Source: an uncultured Pelagibacteraceae bacterium (GTDB lineage: Bacteria > Pseudomonadota > Alphaproteobacteria > Pelagibacterales > Pelagibacteraceae). From it: a stretch of DNA of 64,000 nucleotides. The stretch spans positions 221,861-285,860 of the forward strand of contig CACGGD010000001.1 in NCBI GenBank assembly GCA_902572605.1, written 5' to 3'. Each line of letters opens with the position of its first letter. Position 1 is the stretch's first letter. The notes under the pieces are model-generated. The model was given only the letters and a program-made list of their open reading frames with translations. It did not search any database and had not been told where the DNA came from. Below, piece by piece: positions 35,692 through 46,165 of the stretch. A program made the translations under genes and the position numbers.

Positions 35692-37002
35692 ATGATGAAT
35701 AAATATTTTGAGTATAGAAAGCATAAAACTAATTTTAAAACAGAAGTAATTGCTGGAGTAACTACATTTCTTACTATGGCATATATTATGTTTTTAAATC
35801 CTTTTATTCTTTCTGGCGAATTTGCAGGACCAGAAAAAGGTTTCTTTGACTTTGGGGCAGTATTTACTGCAACAATAGTGGCTACTGCATTAGCTTGTTT
35901 TATAATGGCATTTTACGGTAAGACTTGGCCAGTTGGCCTAGCGCCTGGAATGGGAATAAATGCATTTGTTGCATTTGGAGTAGTTGGAGGTATGGGATAT
36001 ACGCCTCAAGCAGCTCTTGGTGCAGTTTTAGTAGCAGGTGTATTATTCTTAATTATATCTTTAACGCCAATAAGAGCATGGTTGATCAATTCAATTCCAA
36101 GAAGTTTAAAACTTGGGATAGGTGCTGGTATTGGTTTGTTCTTAGCAATTATAGGTTTGGAGATTATGGGAGTTGTTGGAGATCATCCTGTAACACTCGT
36201 AACTATTGGAGATATTAAAAATCCGTTAGTGCTTCTTGCATGCTTAGCATTTGTAGCAATGGTTGTTTTAGAAAAAATGAAAGTTAAAGGTAACATAATA
36301 ATAGGTATACTTGTTTTTAGCGTTATAGCTTGGGGAACAGGATTAGCTAAGTTTAATGGTGTCGTAGGATCTATACCTCCAATGACTTATCTTTTTGATT
36401 TTGATCTAAAAGCTGCTCTAACTGCAGGAATGTCTACAGTAGTGTTTACTTTATTATTTATTGACTTCTTTGATACTGCAGGAACATTAACTTCGGTAGC
36501 TAATGTAGCAGGCAAAGTAGATAGAAACGGAAAAGTTCAAGATATTAATAAAGCAATGCTCTCTGATAGTGTTGGAACTGTTGCGGGAGCCATGATGGGA
36601 ACCACTACGGTAACAAGTTATGTTGAGTCTGGAGCTGGAGTTAAAGCAGGTGGTCGAACTGGAATGACTTCTTTAGTCATTGGAGTTCTTTTTTTAGCTT
36701 GTTTATTTTTTGCACCGTTAGCAACTAGTTTACCAAAAGAGATTGATGGTGCTGCATTACTATATGTTGCTGTTCTTTTTGTTAGAAATATCACTGACAT
36801 TGAGTGGAATGATATAGGTGAATCCGCACCAGCGGTTTTAGCTATGATTACAATGCCGCTTACTTACAGCATTAGTAACGGAATCGCTTTAGCATTTATT
36901 GCTTATGCATTAATCAGATTACTTACTGGAAAATTTGGAAAAACATCTCCAGCTATTTGGGTTATTGCAGCCGTTAGTGTATTAAGTTTTTACGTAGCTT
37001 AA
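35692..37002 (+). CDS. NCS2/AzgA-type purine permease
   Basis: 'EVIAGVTTFLTMAYIMFLNPFIL', 'GLAPGMGINAFVAFGVV', 'TVTSYVESGAGVKAGGRTGMTSLV'. Confidence 0.9.
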   Translation: MMNKYFEYRKHKTNFKTEVIAGVTTFLTMAYIMFLNPFILSGEFAGPEKGFFDFGAVFTATIVATALACFIMAFYGKTWPVGLAPGMGINAFVAFGVVGGMGYTPQAALGAVLVAGVLFLIISLTPIRAWLINSIPRSLKLGIGAGIGLFLAIIGLEIMGVVGDHPVTLVTIGDIKNPLVLLACLAFVAMVVLEKMKVKGNIIIGILVFSVIAWGTGLAKFNGVVGSIPPMTYLFDFDLKAALTAGMSTVVFTLLFIDFFDTAGTLTSVANVAGKVDRNGKVQDINKAMLSDSVGTVAGAMMGTTTVTSYVESGAGVKAGGRTGMTSLVIGVLFLACLFFAPLATSLPKEIDGAALLYVAVLFVRNITDIEWNDIGESAPAVLAMITMPLTYSISNGIALAFIAYALIRLLTGKFGKTSPAIWVIAAVSVLSFYVA

Positions 37003-37009
37003 TAAATTC

Positions 37010-37033
37010 AAGGGCCAGTTTTCACTGGCCCTT
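37010..37033. terminator. bidirectional rho-independent terminator
   Basis: AAGGGCCAGT-TTTC-ACTGGCCCTT followed by ATTTTTT. Confidence 0.85.
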
Positions 37034-37556
37034 ATTTTTTGTGTTTCTTAACTAAATCTTCTACTTTAATCTCTTCGTAACGTTCAAAAGGTTGAACAAT
37101 CCAAGGATTGCTATCTAATTTTTGAGCACAGAAATCTGGTTCAAAAGAGGAGTCTTTCTTTTTCCAAAGTACTGCGGTCTTAATATTTTTAATATTTCCT
37201 TTTAAAGGAGGATAATTTTTTAGCCATAGAATGCTTTTATTCAATGTGACTCCAGTGTCTGACAAATCATCACATAAAAGAATATTTCCTTTCATGTCTT
37301 GAACTGTAGAACTCATCTCTCTAGAAAATACCAATTCCCCTTGTTGATCCTCAATTCCTTGACCTGAGTATGACTCTACTGCAAGATAAGCACATTTTAA
37401 TTTAAAAATTCTGCTTAGAACATCTATAATGGGCGCGCCACCTCTCATAATTCCAATTAAGATGTCAGGTTTAAATCCACTTTCATAAATCTTAACTGCC
37501 AATTTTTCTGTAATTAGATTATATTCTTTCCAATCTATGATAAGTTTCTCAGCCAT
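37032..37556 (-). CDS. purine-type phosphoribosyltransferase
   Basis: 'IGIMRGGAPIIDVLSR', PRPP motif 'ILLCDDLSDTGVTL'. Confidence 0.8.
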   Translation of the reverse strand: MAEKLIIDWKEYNLITEKLAVKIYESGFKPDILIGIMRGGAPIIDVLSRIFKLKCAYLAVESYSGQGIEDQQGELVFSREMSSTVQDMKGNILLCDDLSDTGVTLNKSILWLKNYPPLKGNIKNIKTAVLWKKKDSSFEPDFCAQKLDSNPWIVQPFERYEEIKVEDLVKKHKK

Positions 37557-37589
37557 AGAAAAAACTAAATTATTTTAAAGGAGTTGTAA

Positions 37590-37877
37590 ATGAAAGCTTA
37601 TTGGGTGTGTATATACGAAAATATTGATAATGCAGAAAAATTAGAGGAATATGCAGTTAAAGCTAGGCCAGTAGTAGAAAAATTTTCTGGAAAATTCCTG
37701 GTTAGAGGTGGAAAAAATAGAACTAATGATGGAATTGAATCTCCTAGAACGGCTGTAGTTGAATTTCCTGATTATAAAACTGCTATAGAGTGTTATGACT
37801 CTAATGAATATCAAGAAGCACATGATATTCTTAAAGGACATGTTGTAAGACATCATCAGATAGTAGAAGGAAGTTAA
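37590..37877 (+). CDS. DUF1330 domain protein
   Basis: 95 aa, 'YAVKARPVVEKFSGKFLVRGG', 'TAVVEFPDYKTAIECYDSNEYQEA'. Confidence 0.85.
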   Translation: MKAYWVCIYENIDNAEKLEEYAVKARPVVEKFSGKFLVRGGKNRTNDGIESPRTAVVEFPDYKTAIECYDSNEYQEAHDILKGHVVRHHQIVEGS

Positions 37878-38497
37878 TATTGAATAGGCTCATTATCTAT
37901 TGATCTCCAAAGATACCATGTAGCTACCGAACAATAAGGACTAAATTTTTTATAAAGTTTATCTAAAAAACTTTTTGGAGGAAAATATTTTTTATTATAA
38001 TTATTAGATATAGCTCTTAAAAGACCAATATCCTGAAGAGGCCAAATATTTGATCTATTAAAGGTAAATAATAAAATCATTTCGGCTGACCATCTTCCTA
38101 TTTGTCTGAGTTCGGATAAATATAAGATTGCCTCTTCATCACTCATCTTTTTAATTAAATGAGGTTTAAATTCTTTATTGATTATTTTTCTTGCTAAATC
38201 TTTAATACCCCTTACTTTTTGCCTACTTAAACCACATCTTTTTAAAGTTATAACAGATAATTTATTTACATTTTTTGCGTTAATTCTTCCTTTGCAGCTT
38301 TTCTCAAATTTAGAAAAAACAGAGTTTGCTGCTGCTACACTTATTTGTTGACCTATTATGCTTTTGCATAGTGAAAAAAAAACATCATTTCTTGTTATTA
38401 AAGTTCCATCTTTATAATTATTGATTAATTTTTTCATAACTTTATCTTTTTTCGACAAAAATATTTTTGCCTTATTCCAATAACTCGGTTTTCTCAT
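37874..38497 (-). CDS. DNA-3-methyladenine glycosylase II-like HhH-GPD protein
   Basis: 'SIIGQQISVAAANSVFSKF', 'LRQIGRWSAEMILLFTFNRSNIWPLQDIGL'. Confidence 0.85.
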   Translation of the reverse strand: MRKPSYWNKAKIFLSKKDKVMKKLINNYKDGTLITRNDVFFSLCKSIIGQQISVAAANSVFSKFEKSCKGRINAKNVNKLSVITLKRCGLSRQKVRGIKDLARKIINKEFKPHLIKKMSDEEAILYLSELRQIGRWSAEMILLFTFNRSNIWPLQDIGLLRAISNNYNKKYFPPKSFLDKLYKKFSPYCSVATWYLWRSIDNEPIQY

Positions 38498-39402
38498 GCC
38501 CGCGGATTAACTATTTGTTTTTTAAGCTGAGACTCTCTTACAAATATTATTAAAGAACTTGCAATGACTAATAATGCTCCGAATAAGGTAAGGATCTTAG
38601 GAATTTCACTCCAAATTAAAAATCCAAAAACAATTGCAAATACTAAGCTTAAATACTTTATAGGTGTAACTAATGAAGCTTCAGCTAGTCTATAACTTTG
38701 AGTTAACATAAGGTTTGCTATACTTCCACATAAGCCCATTACAATAAAAATTATTAAGTCAATTAATGTTGGCATTTTCCATTCTACAAAAAATATTGAA
38801 CCAAGACCAAGTAAAGTGCAGAGAAAAGTAAAATAAAAAGCTATTGTATAATTAGCTTCAGTTTTTGATAAAGATCTAACGCTTATCGCTACGCAAGCAA
38901 AGAAAATACAGAAAACTATTGGAGTGATATAGTAATAATTCAAATCAATAAAAGCAGGCTGAACTATTAATAACATTCCTATAAAACCTAAAAATACAGC
39001 CGACCAACGCTTTATTCCAACTTTCTCAGATAAAAAGAAAATGGAAGCAACAGTAACGAATATTGGTCCTCCAAAGGTTAAAGACACTACATCAGCTAAA
39101 GGCAATTCCCTTAATCCAATAAATAATGCAATGATAGCTGCGGCGCCAGTGATAGCACGGAACGCATGGAGACCTGGTCTAGATGTTTTATAAAAACTGA
39201 ATAATTTATCTTTTGGTATGATAAAAAAAATTGGAATAAAACCGATAAAGAATCTTAAAAATAAAACTTGTCCAACAGGATAGTAATCAAGCCATTTCAC
39301 GCAAATATCCATGACGGAAAAGCAAATTACGCTTGCAACCATGTACAATACGCCTATTTGATTTTGTGTTAACAATTTAATATCCTCATAAATTCTAAAC
39401 AT
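38494..39402 (-). CDS. DMT-family transporter (EamA)
   Basis: 10-TM pattern, 'RAITGAAAIIALFIGLRELPLADVVSLTFGGPIFV'; start at 39402 preferred, since 39567 would overlap msrA. Confidence 0.8.
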   Translation of the reverse strand: MFRIYEDIKLLTQNQIGVLYMVASVICFSVMDICVKWLDYYPVGQVLFLRFFIGFIPIFFIIPKDKLFSFYKTSRPGLHAFRAITGAAAIIALFIGLRELPLADVVSLTFGGPIFVTVASIFFLSEKVGIKRWSAVFLGFIGMLLIVQPAFIDLNYYYITPIVFCIFFACVAISVRSLSKTEANYTIAFYFTFLCTLLGLGSIFFVEWKMPTLIDLIIFIVMGLCGSIANLMLTQSYRLAEASLVTPIKYLSLVFAIVFGFLIWSEIPKILTLFGALLVIASSLIIFVRESQLKKQIVNPRA

Positions 39403-39414
39403 ACTAAATAACTT

Positions 39415-39864
39415 ATGAAGAAATGTACACTTGCACTTGGTTGTTTTTGGAAACCTGAGGAAAACTTCAAAAATAAACTTGGAATTATTGAAACTGAAGT
39501 AGGTTACGCTGGAGGTAAAAATCCTAATGTTACTTATGAGGAAGTATGTATTGGGGATACAGGTCATGCTGAAGTAGTAAGACTTACATTTGATGAAAAG
39601 TTAACTTCTTATAAAAAAATATTAGATTTATTTTTTAAAATGCACGATCCAACTCAAAAAGATATGCAATTTCCTGATGTTGGAACTCAATATAGAAGTG
39701 AAATATTTTATGAAAATGATGAACAAAAAAAAGAAGCCGAAGAAGTTTTAAACGAAAAAAATAAAGAATTTAATGGAAAAATTGAAACCAATATTTCAAA
39801 AATTAAAAATTATTGTAAAGCTGAACAGTATCATCAAAAATATATTGAAAAAAATAAAAGATGA
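39415..39864 (+). CDS. msrA: peptide-methionine (S)-S-oxide reductase MsrA
   Basis: 'ALGCFWKPE', 'EVGYAGG', 'GHAEVVRLTFD', 'QYRSEIFY'. Confidence 0.9.
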   Translation: MKKCTLALGCFWKPEENFKNKLGIIETEVGYAGGKNPNVTYEEVCIGDTGHAEVVRLTFDEKLTSYKKILDLFFKMHDPTQKDMQFPDVGTQYRSEIFYENDEQKKEAEEVLNEKNKEFNGKIETNISKIKNYCKAEQYHQKYIEKNKR

Positions 39865-40673
39865 AAAACTTAGTCTCTACGGATTGGCTTGAAAAAAATT
39901 TGAATAATGTAAGAATATTTGATGGAAGTTGGCATTTACCTAGTTCAAATCGAAATGCTTTAGAAGAATTTATATCTGTTCATATAGAAAACTCAAATTT
40001 TTTTGACATAGACAAGTATTCTAATCAGGAATCTAATTTACCCCATATGTTGCCTAAAAAAGATCAATGGGAAAAAATTATGTCTGACTTTGGAGTAAAA
40101 AATTCTGATCATATTGTCATTTATGATAATTCTGATGTACTTAGCTCTTGTCGTGTCTGGTACACTTTTTTATATTTTAATCATGATCCTGATTTAGTTT
40201 CTGTTTTAGATGGTGGTTTAAAAAAATGGTTAAGTGAAAAAAAAGATACTACAAGGAAAATTAAAAAATTTGAAACCAGCTCCTACTCAGCAAATGAAAA
40301 TAATTCATTAGTTTTGAATAAAAATCAGATAATAGCTAATATTAAAAATAAGTCTTTTGAACTTATAGACGCAAGAAGTAAAAATAGATTTTTAGGACTC
40401 CAACCTGAACCAAGAGAAGGACTTAAAAATGGAAATATTGAAGGTTCAAAAAATATTCCTTTTACTGAATTAATTAACAGCGACAATACCTTTAAGAGTA
40501 AAAAAGAATTAATAGATATATTTCTGAGAAATAAAGTTGATCCAAATAAAAAAGTTGCTTTTACCTGCGGATCAGGAGTAACAGCATGTATTTTGGGGTT
40601 AACTAATTCTATCATAAGTGGTAGAAAGCCCGTTGTCTATGATGGTTCTTGGGCAGAATACGGAATTAAATAA
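39861..40673 (+). CDS. sseA: sulfurtransferase (3-mercaptopyruvate/thiosulfate, two rhodanese domains)
   Basis: 'DARSKNRFLG', active loop 'CGSGVTAC'. Confidence 0.85.
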   Translation: MKNLVSTDWLEKNLNNVRIFDGSWHLPSSNRNALEEFISVHIENSNFFDIDKYSNQESNLPHMLPKKDQWEKIMSDFGVKNSDHIVIYDNSDVLSSCRVWYTFLYFNHDPDLVSVLDGGLKKWLSEKKDTTRKIKKFETSSYSANENNSLVLNKNQIIANIKNKSFELIDARSKNRFLGLQPEPREGLKNGNIEGSKNIPFTELINSDNTFKSKKELIDIFLRNKVDPNKKVAFTCGSGVTACILGLTNSIISGRKPVVYDGSWAEYGIK

Positions 40674-40675
40674 AA

Positions 40676-41542
40676 ATGAAAACAGGATCAAAGTTAAAAA
40701 CTTTTTTAATAATTTTTTTAATCGCTATTTTTGTAATAATAGCTGCAAGGCATTTTATTGGTTTGCATTTTAAAAAAAAATTTAGTGTCAGACCAGCGCC
40801 TGGGGTAATTATTAGTAAAGTAGAAAAATCACTATTTTATAAAAGTATAGAAACATTCGGAACTGCTATAGCTCAAAGTTCTAAAGTATATAGAGTCCAA
40901 AAGGATAACATAGTTGGAAATTTAAATCTTGAAAATAGATTTGTAAAAAAAGGGGAAATAATAATTGCTTTAAAAGATGGAAAAAATATTATTGCTGACT
41001 TTGAGGGAAAAGTTGGAAAAAGAGAAATTGCGCAAGGTGTTCTTGGTTCAAATAGTTTAATCGTAACTCTCGATGATTTAAAAAAAATCGTAATAGATAT
41101 TAAAGTACCAGAAAACTATGTAGGTATCTTAAAGCCTAATTTGAAAGCAGAAATAATAAATTCAGCATTTAATAAAACTTTCAAAGGTAAAGTTGAATCG
41201 ATTAGTTCAAGAATAGATCCTTCAACTAGATCTATCCTAGCAAGAATTCTTGTAGATAATTCAAATTTTGAAATTATACCTGGTCAATTAATGACTGTAA
41301 AAATAATTTATGATGAAGTAAATCAAATCGGTGTCCCAGAAAGTGCGGTAACTATTCAAGGAAATACTGCCTTCGTATATATAGTAAATGCCAACATTGC
41401 CGAAAAGAAAAATATTAAAATGGGGAAAAGAAATTTTGGCAAAGTATCTATTATTTCTGGAATAAATGAAGGCGATATAGTTATTAGTGAAGGTATATCT
41501 AAAGTTAGAAATAAATCTAAAGTTAAAATTTTAAATCCATAA
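40676..41542 (+). CDS. RND efflux periplasmic adaptor subunit
   Basis: N-terminal TM, HlyD-like barrel; directly upstream of RND permease. Confidence 0.85.
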   Translation: MKTGSKLKTFLIIFLIAIFVIIAARHFIGLHFKKKFSVRPAPGVIISKVEKSLFYKSIETFGTAIAQSSKVYRVQKDNIVGNLNLENRFVKKGEIIIALKDGKNIIADFEGKVGKREIAQGVLGSNSLIVTLDDLKKIVIDIKVPENYVGILKPNLKAEIINSAFNKTFKGKVESISSRIDPSTRSILARILVDNSNFEIIPGQLMTVKIIYDEVNQIGVPESAVTIQGNTAFVYIVNANIAEKKNIKMGKRNFGKVSIISGINEGDIVISEGISKVRNKSKVKILNP

Positions 41543-41549
41543 GATAAAT

Positions 41550-44500
41550 ATGTTTTTAACAGACTTATCCATTAAAAGACCTGTAGTAGCATCAGTAATG
41601 AGTTTAGTTCTTGTTATTTTTGGACTAGTAACTTTTCAAGAAATACCTACTGATGAACTACCTGACGTACAGCCCCCTGTAGTTACAATTCAAACAGAAT
41701 ATAGAGGAGCATCTGCTGAAGTAGTAGATACACAAATTACACAAAAGATAGAAGATTTTGTAGCTGGAACACCAGGACTTGAAACGGTCGATTCATTCAG
41801 TGAAGATGAAAGTTCTAGAATAACTCTAACATTTGAAAATGATTTAAATCTCGATAATGTTGCTAATGATGTAAGAAGCTCTGTCTCAAGAGTATTGGAT
41901 AATTTACCTGAAGGGGCGGGACAACCTGAAATATTTAAACAAAGCGCAGGAATGAGGACTACTATGTGGCTCTCTTTTAACTCAGAAATAATGACAGATT
42001 TAGAGTTAACAGATTACGCTGATAGATATTTAACCGACGTTTTTTCTACTGTTGATGGTGTAGGAAGAGTGCGATTAGGAGGAGAAAGAGAACTTTCTTT
42101 AAGAGTTTGGTTAGACCCTATTGCGTTAGCTGCTAGAGATATAACAACTCAAGAAGTAGAACAGGTTTTAAATAGAGAAAATGTAGAATTTCCTGCTGGA
42201 AGAATTGAGTCTAAAGATATAGATCTAACTATAAAATTAGAGAAAGCTTATAAAAATTTAGAAAATTATAAAAAATTACCTCTTAAGAGAGCTAGAGATG
42301 GTTCCATAATTACTCTTGGTGATGTTGCTCGTGTAGAGTTAGGCGCAGAGTCAACCAGAACTTTATTTAAAGGGAATGGTAAACAAGTTGTAGGAATTGG
42401 AATTTATCAACAATCAGATGCAAATACGATTGCTGTAGCCAACGGTATCAAAAAAAAGATAAAAGAAATAAAACCATCTCTACCGCCAAGTACAACTCTT
42501 GAAGTTTCATTTGATAGAAGTAATTATATTAAAGCAGCTATTTATGAAGTGTATAAAACATTATTCATTGCTTTAATTTTAGTAACAATAATAATTTATT
42601 TATTTTTAGGAAATATAAGAGCCCTTGTTGTTCCATTAATTGCATTGCCTGTTTCTCTAATCTCAACTTTTTTATCTATTTATATTTTTGGTTTTTCTAT
42701 TAATCTTTTTACTCTTATGGCTCTAGTTTTAGCTATTGGAATTGTAGTAGACGATGCAATAGTAATGTTAGAAAATATTGTAAGAAGAATAGAGTTAGGA
42801 GATAGTCCATTGGTTGCTGCGTATAAAGGGGCAAAACAAGTATCCTTCGCTATTATAGCAACAACTGTCGTGTTAGTGGCAGTATTTGTTCCTCTAATCT
42901 TTATTAAAGGCATAACAGGAGTTTTATTTACTCAAACTGCAATTACTCTGGCTTCTGCAGTAATAATCTCAAGTTTTGTAGCTCTCTCTTTAAGCCCAAT
43001 GCTTGGAAGCAAGTTCTTAAAGAAAAACATGAACAAATCAAAAATTGTAATAAAATTTGAAAAGTTTTTAAAAAATTTAACTCAGCTTTATAAGATATCT
43101 CTTTTAGGTTGGATAAAAAAAAAGAAAATAATTACATCCTTCTTAATTGGTACTCTTGCTTTAACTATTTTTTTATTTAATTTTGCACCGAAAGAATTAA
43201 TAGCACCAGAGGATCGAGGAGCTTTCTTTGTAATTGTAAAAGCTCCCCAAGGATCAGGTTTTAATTTTACAAAAACTAAAGCTGAAGAAATTGAAAAACT
43301 CTTACTTCCTGAAGTAGGTAAAGGAGAGTATAGAAAACTTATAATGAGAGTACCAGGGTTTGGAAAATCTGCAAAACAAGTTAATAGTGGCTTCATTATT
43401 GTGCTTCTAGAACCTTGGTCAAAAAGAGATCGGCATGGAGTTAAAATAATGAGGGAGTCTTTTGGAAAAATAGGAAAAGTTCCTGGGGTTCTTGCATTTC
43501 CTATAATGCCACAAGGAATTCGAACTGGAGGAGTAGAAAGTCCTGTTCAATTTGTAATATTAGGGAATACTTACGATCAACTAATTAAATGGAAAGAAAT
43601 AATAAAAAAAGAAGCCAGAAAAAATCCAGGCCTTGTATCGATACAGGACGACTTTGATCTAAACAAACCTCAGCTAAATGTCCAAATTAATCAAAAAAAA
43701 GCTGCTGATTTGGGAGTTTCTACAGAAGATATAGGTAGAACAATAGAAACTATTTTTGGCTCAAAAAAAGTTACAAATTTTACTCAAGATGGAAAAGAAT
43801 ATTCAATTATTCTCCAAGGGGATATTAAGGATAGACAGGAACCAGAAAGCATAAGTAAAGTATTTGTTAGATCAAAAAATAACGGAAAGCTTGTTTCTAT
43901 TTCTAATTTAGTTGAATACGAAGAAGAAGGTCAGTCTCCTTTTTTAGCAAGATATAACAGACAAAAAGCAGTTACAATTTCAGCAAGACTAGCAGGGGAC
44001 TATTCGTTAGATGAAGCACTAAAATTTTTGGTTAATGTTGTAGAAGAAAATACTCCTCAAGCTCAAATTGCTTACAAAGGAGAGAGCGAAGAATATAAAA
44101 AAACGAACACTGAGTTATACATTATTTTTGCTTTGGCTCTAATTACTGCCTATCTTGCTATGTGTGCTCAGTTTGAAAGTTGGAAACATCCGCTCACAAT
44201 TATGCTAACTGTTCCTATGGCTATTCTTGGAGGACTGCTTGGTCTTTTGGTCGTAGGATCTTCTTTAAATATTTATAGCCAAATAGCATTAATAATATTG
44301 ATTGGGTTATCCGCTAAGAATGGAATTTTAATTGTAGAATTTGCAAATCAATTGAGAAAAGAGGGGAAGAATCTAGAAGTGGCTGTATTTGAAGCAGCAG
44401 CTATTAGATTAAGGCCAATCTTAATGACAAGCCTATCCACTATCATAGGCGTGCTACCTTTAATCATAAGCTTTGGGCCTGGTGCAGCAAGCAGACTTAC

Positions 44501-44645
44501 AGTGGGAATTACAATTTTTGCAGGAATGATTTTTTCTACTTTTTTTACACTATATGTAATACCCACAATCTATACGGTGATTGGAAAAAACACCCAAAGA
44601 ATTGATGCTGTAGAAATTGAGTTGAACAAACAACTTAAAAAATAA
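41550..44645 (+). CDS. RND efflux transporter permease (AcrB/MexF-like)
   Basis: 1031 aa, 'GIVVDDAIVMLENIVRR', 'LIGLSAKNGILIVEFANQLR'. Confidence 0.95.
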   Translation: MFLTDLSIKRPVVASVMSLVLVIFGLVTFQEIPTDELPDVQPPVVTIQTEYRGASAEVVDTQITQKIEDFVAGTPGLETVDSFSEDESSRITLTFENDLNLDNVANDVRSSVSRVLDNLPEGAGQPEIFKQSAGMRTTMWLSFNSEIMTDLELTDYADRYLTDVFSTVDGVGRVRLGGERELSLRVWLDPIALAARDITTQEVEQVLNRENVEFPAGRIESKDIDLTIKLEKAYKNLENYKKLPLKRARDGSIITLGDVARVELGAESTRTLFKGNGKQVVGIGIYQQSDANTIAVANGIKKKIKEIKPSLPPSTTLEVSFDRSNYIKAAIYEVYKTLFIALILVTIIIYLFLGNIRALVVPLIALPVSLISTFLSIYIFGFSINLFTLMALVLAIGIVVDDAIVMLENIVRRIELGDSPLVAAYKGAKQVSFAIIATTVVLVAVFVPLIFIKGITGVLFTQTAITLASAVIISSFVALSLSPMLGSKFLKKNMNKSKIVIKFEKFLKNLTQLYKISLLGWIKKKKIITSFLIGTLALTIFLFNFAPKELIAPEDRGAFFVIVKAPQGSGFNFTKTKAEEIEKLLLPEVGKGEYRKLIMRVPGFGKSAKQVNSGFIIVLLEPWSKRDRHGVKIMRESFGKIGKVPGVLAFPIMPQGIRTGGVESPVQFVILGNTYDQLIKWKEIIKKEARKNPGLVSIQDDFDLNKPQLNVQINQKKAADLGVSTEDIGRTIETIFGSKKVTNFTQDGKEYSIILQGDIKDRQEPESISKVFVRSKNNGKLVSISNLVEYEEEGQSPFLARYNRQKAVTISARLAGDYSLDEALKFLVNVVEENTPQAQIAYKGESEEYKKTNTELYIIFALALITAYLAMCAQFESWKHPLTIMLTVPMAILGGLLGLLVVGSSLNIYSQIALIILIGLSAKNGILIVEFANQLRKEGKNLEVAVFEAAAIRLRPILMTSLSTIIGVLPLIISFGPGAASRLTVGITIFAGMIFSTFFTLYVIPTIYTVIGKNTQRIDAVEIELNKQLKK

Positions 44646-45234
44646 TATATTTATTTTTATCTAGATTTTTTTTACAAAGTGTAAGTTGTTTCCTGTATTT
44701 ACTCGCCAGCTCTTTTACTGATTTCGCATAAATAATAGCTTTTTTATCTTTTGAATAATTTTTATAATCTCCCCAGCCTTTATAATAAGCTAGATATTGT
44801 CTGTAGGCATCTTTTTTAGATATTTTTAATAGCTTAGAAGTTTTATTAATATACCATCCTATAAAGTCAACTGAGTCTTTAAAACGAGCACGTGTTGCAA
44901 GAGGGTTCTTTGTTTCTCTTTTATATTGCTCCCAAGTACCTTTCACAGCCTGAGAATAGCCAAAAGAACTAGATGGTCTTTTAAACGGAATGACTTTAAA
45001 TAATTTTTTTCTGGGAGGTTTAGCCAACCAATTAAAATCACTCTCTTTTTTTACAAAAGCAAGCTGTAAGTGTATAGGTGCTCCCCATTTTTCATATGAA
45101 GCCTTAGCATGTTTGTACCAAAGATATCTTTCTTCAAATATTGCACAGCTATTTTGAGTATTTTTTGGAATTGAAGAACAAGCAGCTATTAAAAAAAAAA
45201 TTCCAATAAATAAAGTTTTTTTAAAAAGAATCAT
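44635..45234 (-). CDS. lipoprotein with lytic transglycosylase (SLT) domain
   Basis: Lipobox 'FFLIAACSS', catalytic 'FVKKESDFNWLA', 'SFGYSQAVKGTW'. Confidence 0.75.
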   Translation of the reverse strand: MILFKKTLFIGIFFLIAACSSIPKNTQNSCAIFEERYLWYKHAKASYEKWGAPIHLQLAFVKKESDFNWLAKPPRKKLFKVIPFKRPSSSFGYSQAVKGTWEQYKRETKNPLATRARFKDSVDFIGWYINKTSKLLKISKKDAYRQYLAYYKGWGDYKNYSKDKKAIIYAKSVKELASKYRKQLTLCKKNLDKNKYIIF

Positions 45235-45254
45235 TTCTTAAATTATATAAGAAA

Positions 45255-45746
45255 TTAATTTAGCTTTCTCCATTTTTCTGGTTTAATAAAAGACCCTTCC
45301 CATATTCCCAATTTTTCTTCTTTTGCAAAATTTTCATCAAGTATATACAGTTTTGAATATTTTCTATAAGCTATTGCATAACCATTACGCACCATCCATC
45401 TGTTTAAATCTATTTTACCTTTTAAACATTTTCCCAAATATCTTTTATATCTATCTTTTCCTAATAAAATACATTTTACAGGTTTGTTGCCAATTTTTTG
45501 AGTCAGTTTTTTTTTAGATAATTGTCCACAATAATAATCTTTTTGAAAATTTAAAAACATTACTTGGAGGTAAGGTTTTTTACATTTTTGTCTCATTTCG
45601 GGAGCATCAATACCTTCTAATCTAATTTTATAAGATTTAATATGAATTGTATCTCCATCAACTACTTTTGGAATTCCAATAATTTCTGATGCTTGAATAT
45701 TTTGAAAAAAAAATAAGATCAAGATTATTATTATGTGTTTATTCAT
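45255..45746 (-). CDS. thermonuclease-family (SNase-like) secreted nuclease
   Basis: 'VVDGDTIHIKSYKIRLEGIDAPEMRQKC', 'DRYKRYLGKCL', 'NGYAIAYRKY'. Confidence 0.85.
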   Translation of the reverse strand: MNKHIIIILILFFFQNIQASEIIGIPKVVDGDTIHIKSYKIRLEGIDAPEMRQKCKKPYLQVMFLNFQKDYYCGQLSKKKLTQKIGNKPVKCILLGKDRYKRYLGKCLKGKIDLNRWMVRNGYAIAYRKYSKLYILDENFAKEEKLGIWEGSFIKPEKWRKLN

Positions 45747-46144
45747 AAAGTTATTTTTCTTAATAAAAATATTAATATTACTCCAAACATATTACCCAAC
45801 AAATCATAAAGCTCGAAAGCTCGATTAGCAATAAAATAGTGTGAGATTTCTAAAAAAATAGATATAAAAAAAATAAAATAAAGATTAGTAAAAATTCGGA
45901 TCTGTTTTAAATTACAAATCACAGCTAAAGTTGTAATGTACATAAAACAAAATAAATGATTAATTGAAGTCCCTATAGGGTTGTCAACTAAATTTGGTTG
46001 TTTTCCTAAATCTCCATAAAAAAAATATCCGATAAGACTTCCCGGAAATAGATATAAAATGAACAATGTTATTAAAGAGAAATAGTAAAGATATTCAATC
46101 AACTTTATGACATTATTTTTCATTATAAATTTAATATAGTACAT
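45743..46144 (-). CDS. VanZ-like membrane protein
   Basis: 'INHLFCFMYITTLAV', 'EISHYFIANRAFELYDLLGNMFGVIL'. Confidence 0.6.
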   Translation of the reverse strand: MYYIKFIMKNNVIKLIEYLYYFSLITLFILYLFPGSLIGYFFYGDLGKQPNLVDNPIGTSINHLFCFMYITTLAVICNLKQIRIFTNLYFIFFISIFLEISHYFIANRAFELYDLLGNMFGVILIFLLRKITL

Positions 46145-46165
46145 AATATCTGATATTTAACTATT

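Noticed and set aside
35925-36218. 97-aa plus-strand ORF inside the purine permease
   Set aside because: Out-of-frame shadow ORF rich in Cys/Trp/Ser
38494-39567. Long form of the DMT transporter starting at 39567
   Set aside because: The extra 55 residues overlap msrA on the opposite strand and look non-coding; start at 39402 preferred
43088-43396. 102-aa minus-strand ORF in the RND permease
   Set aside because: Antisense to a strongly supported CDS
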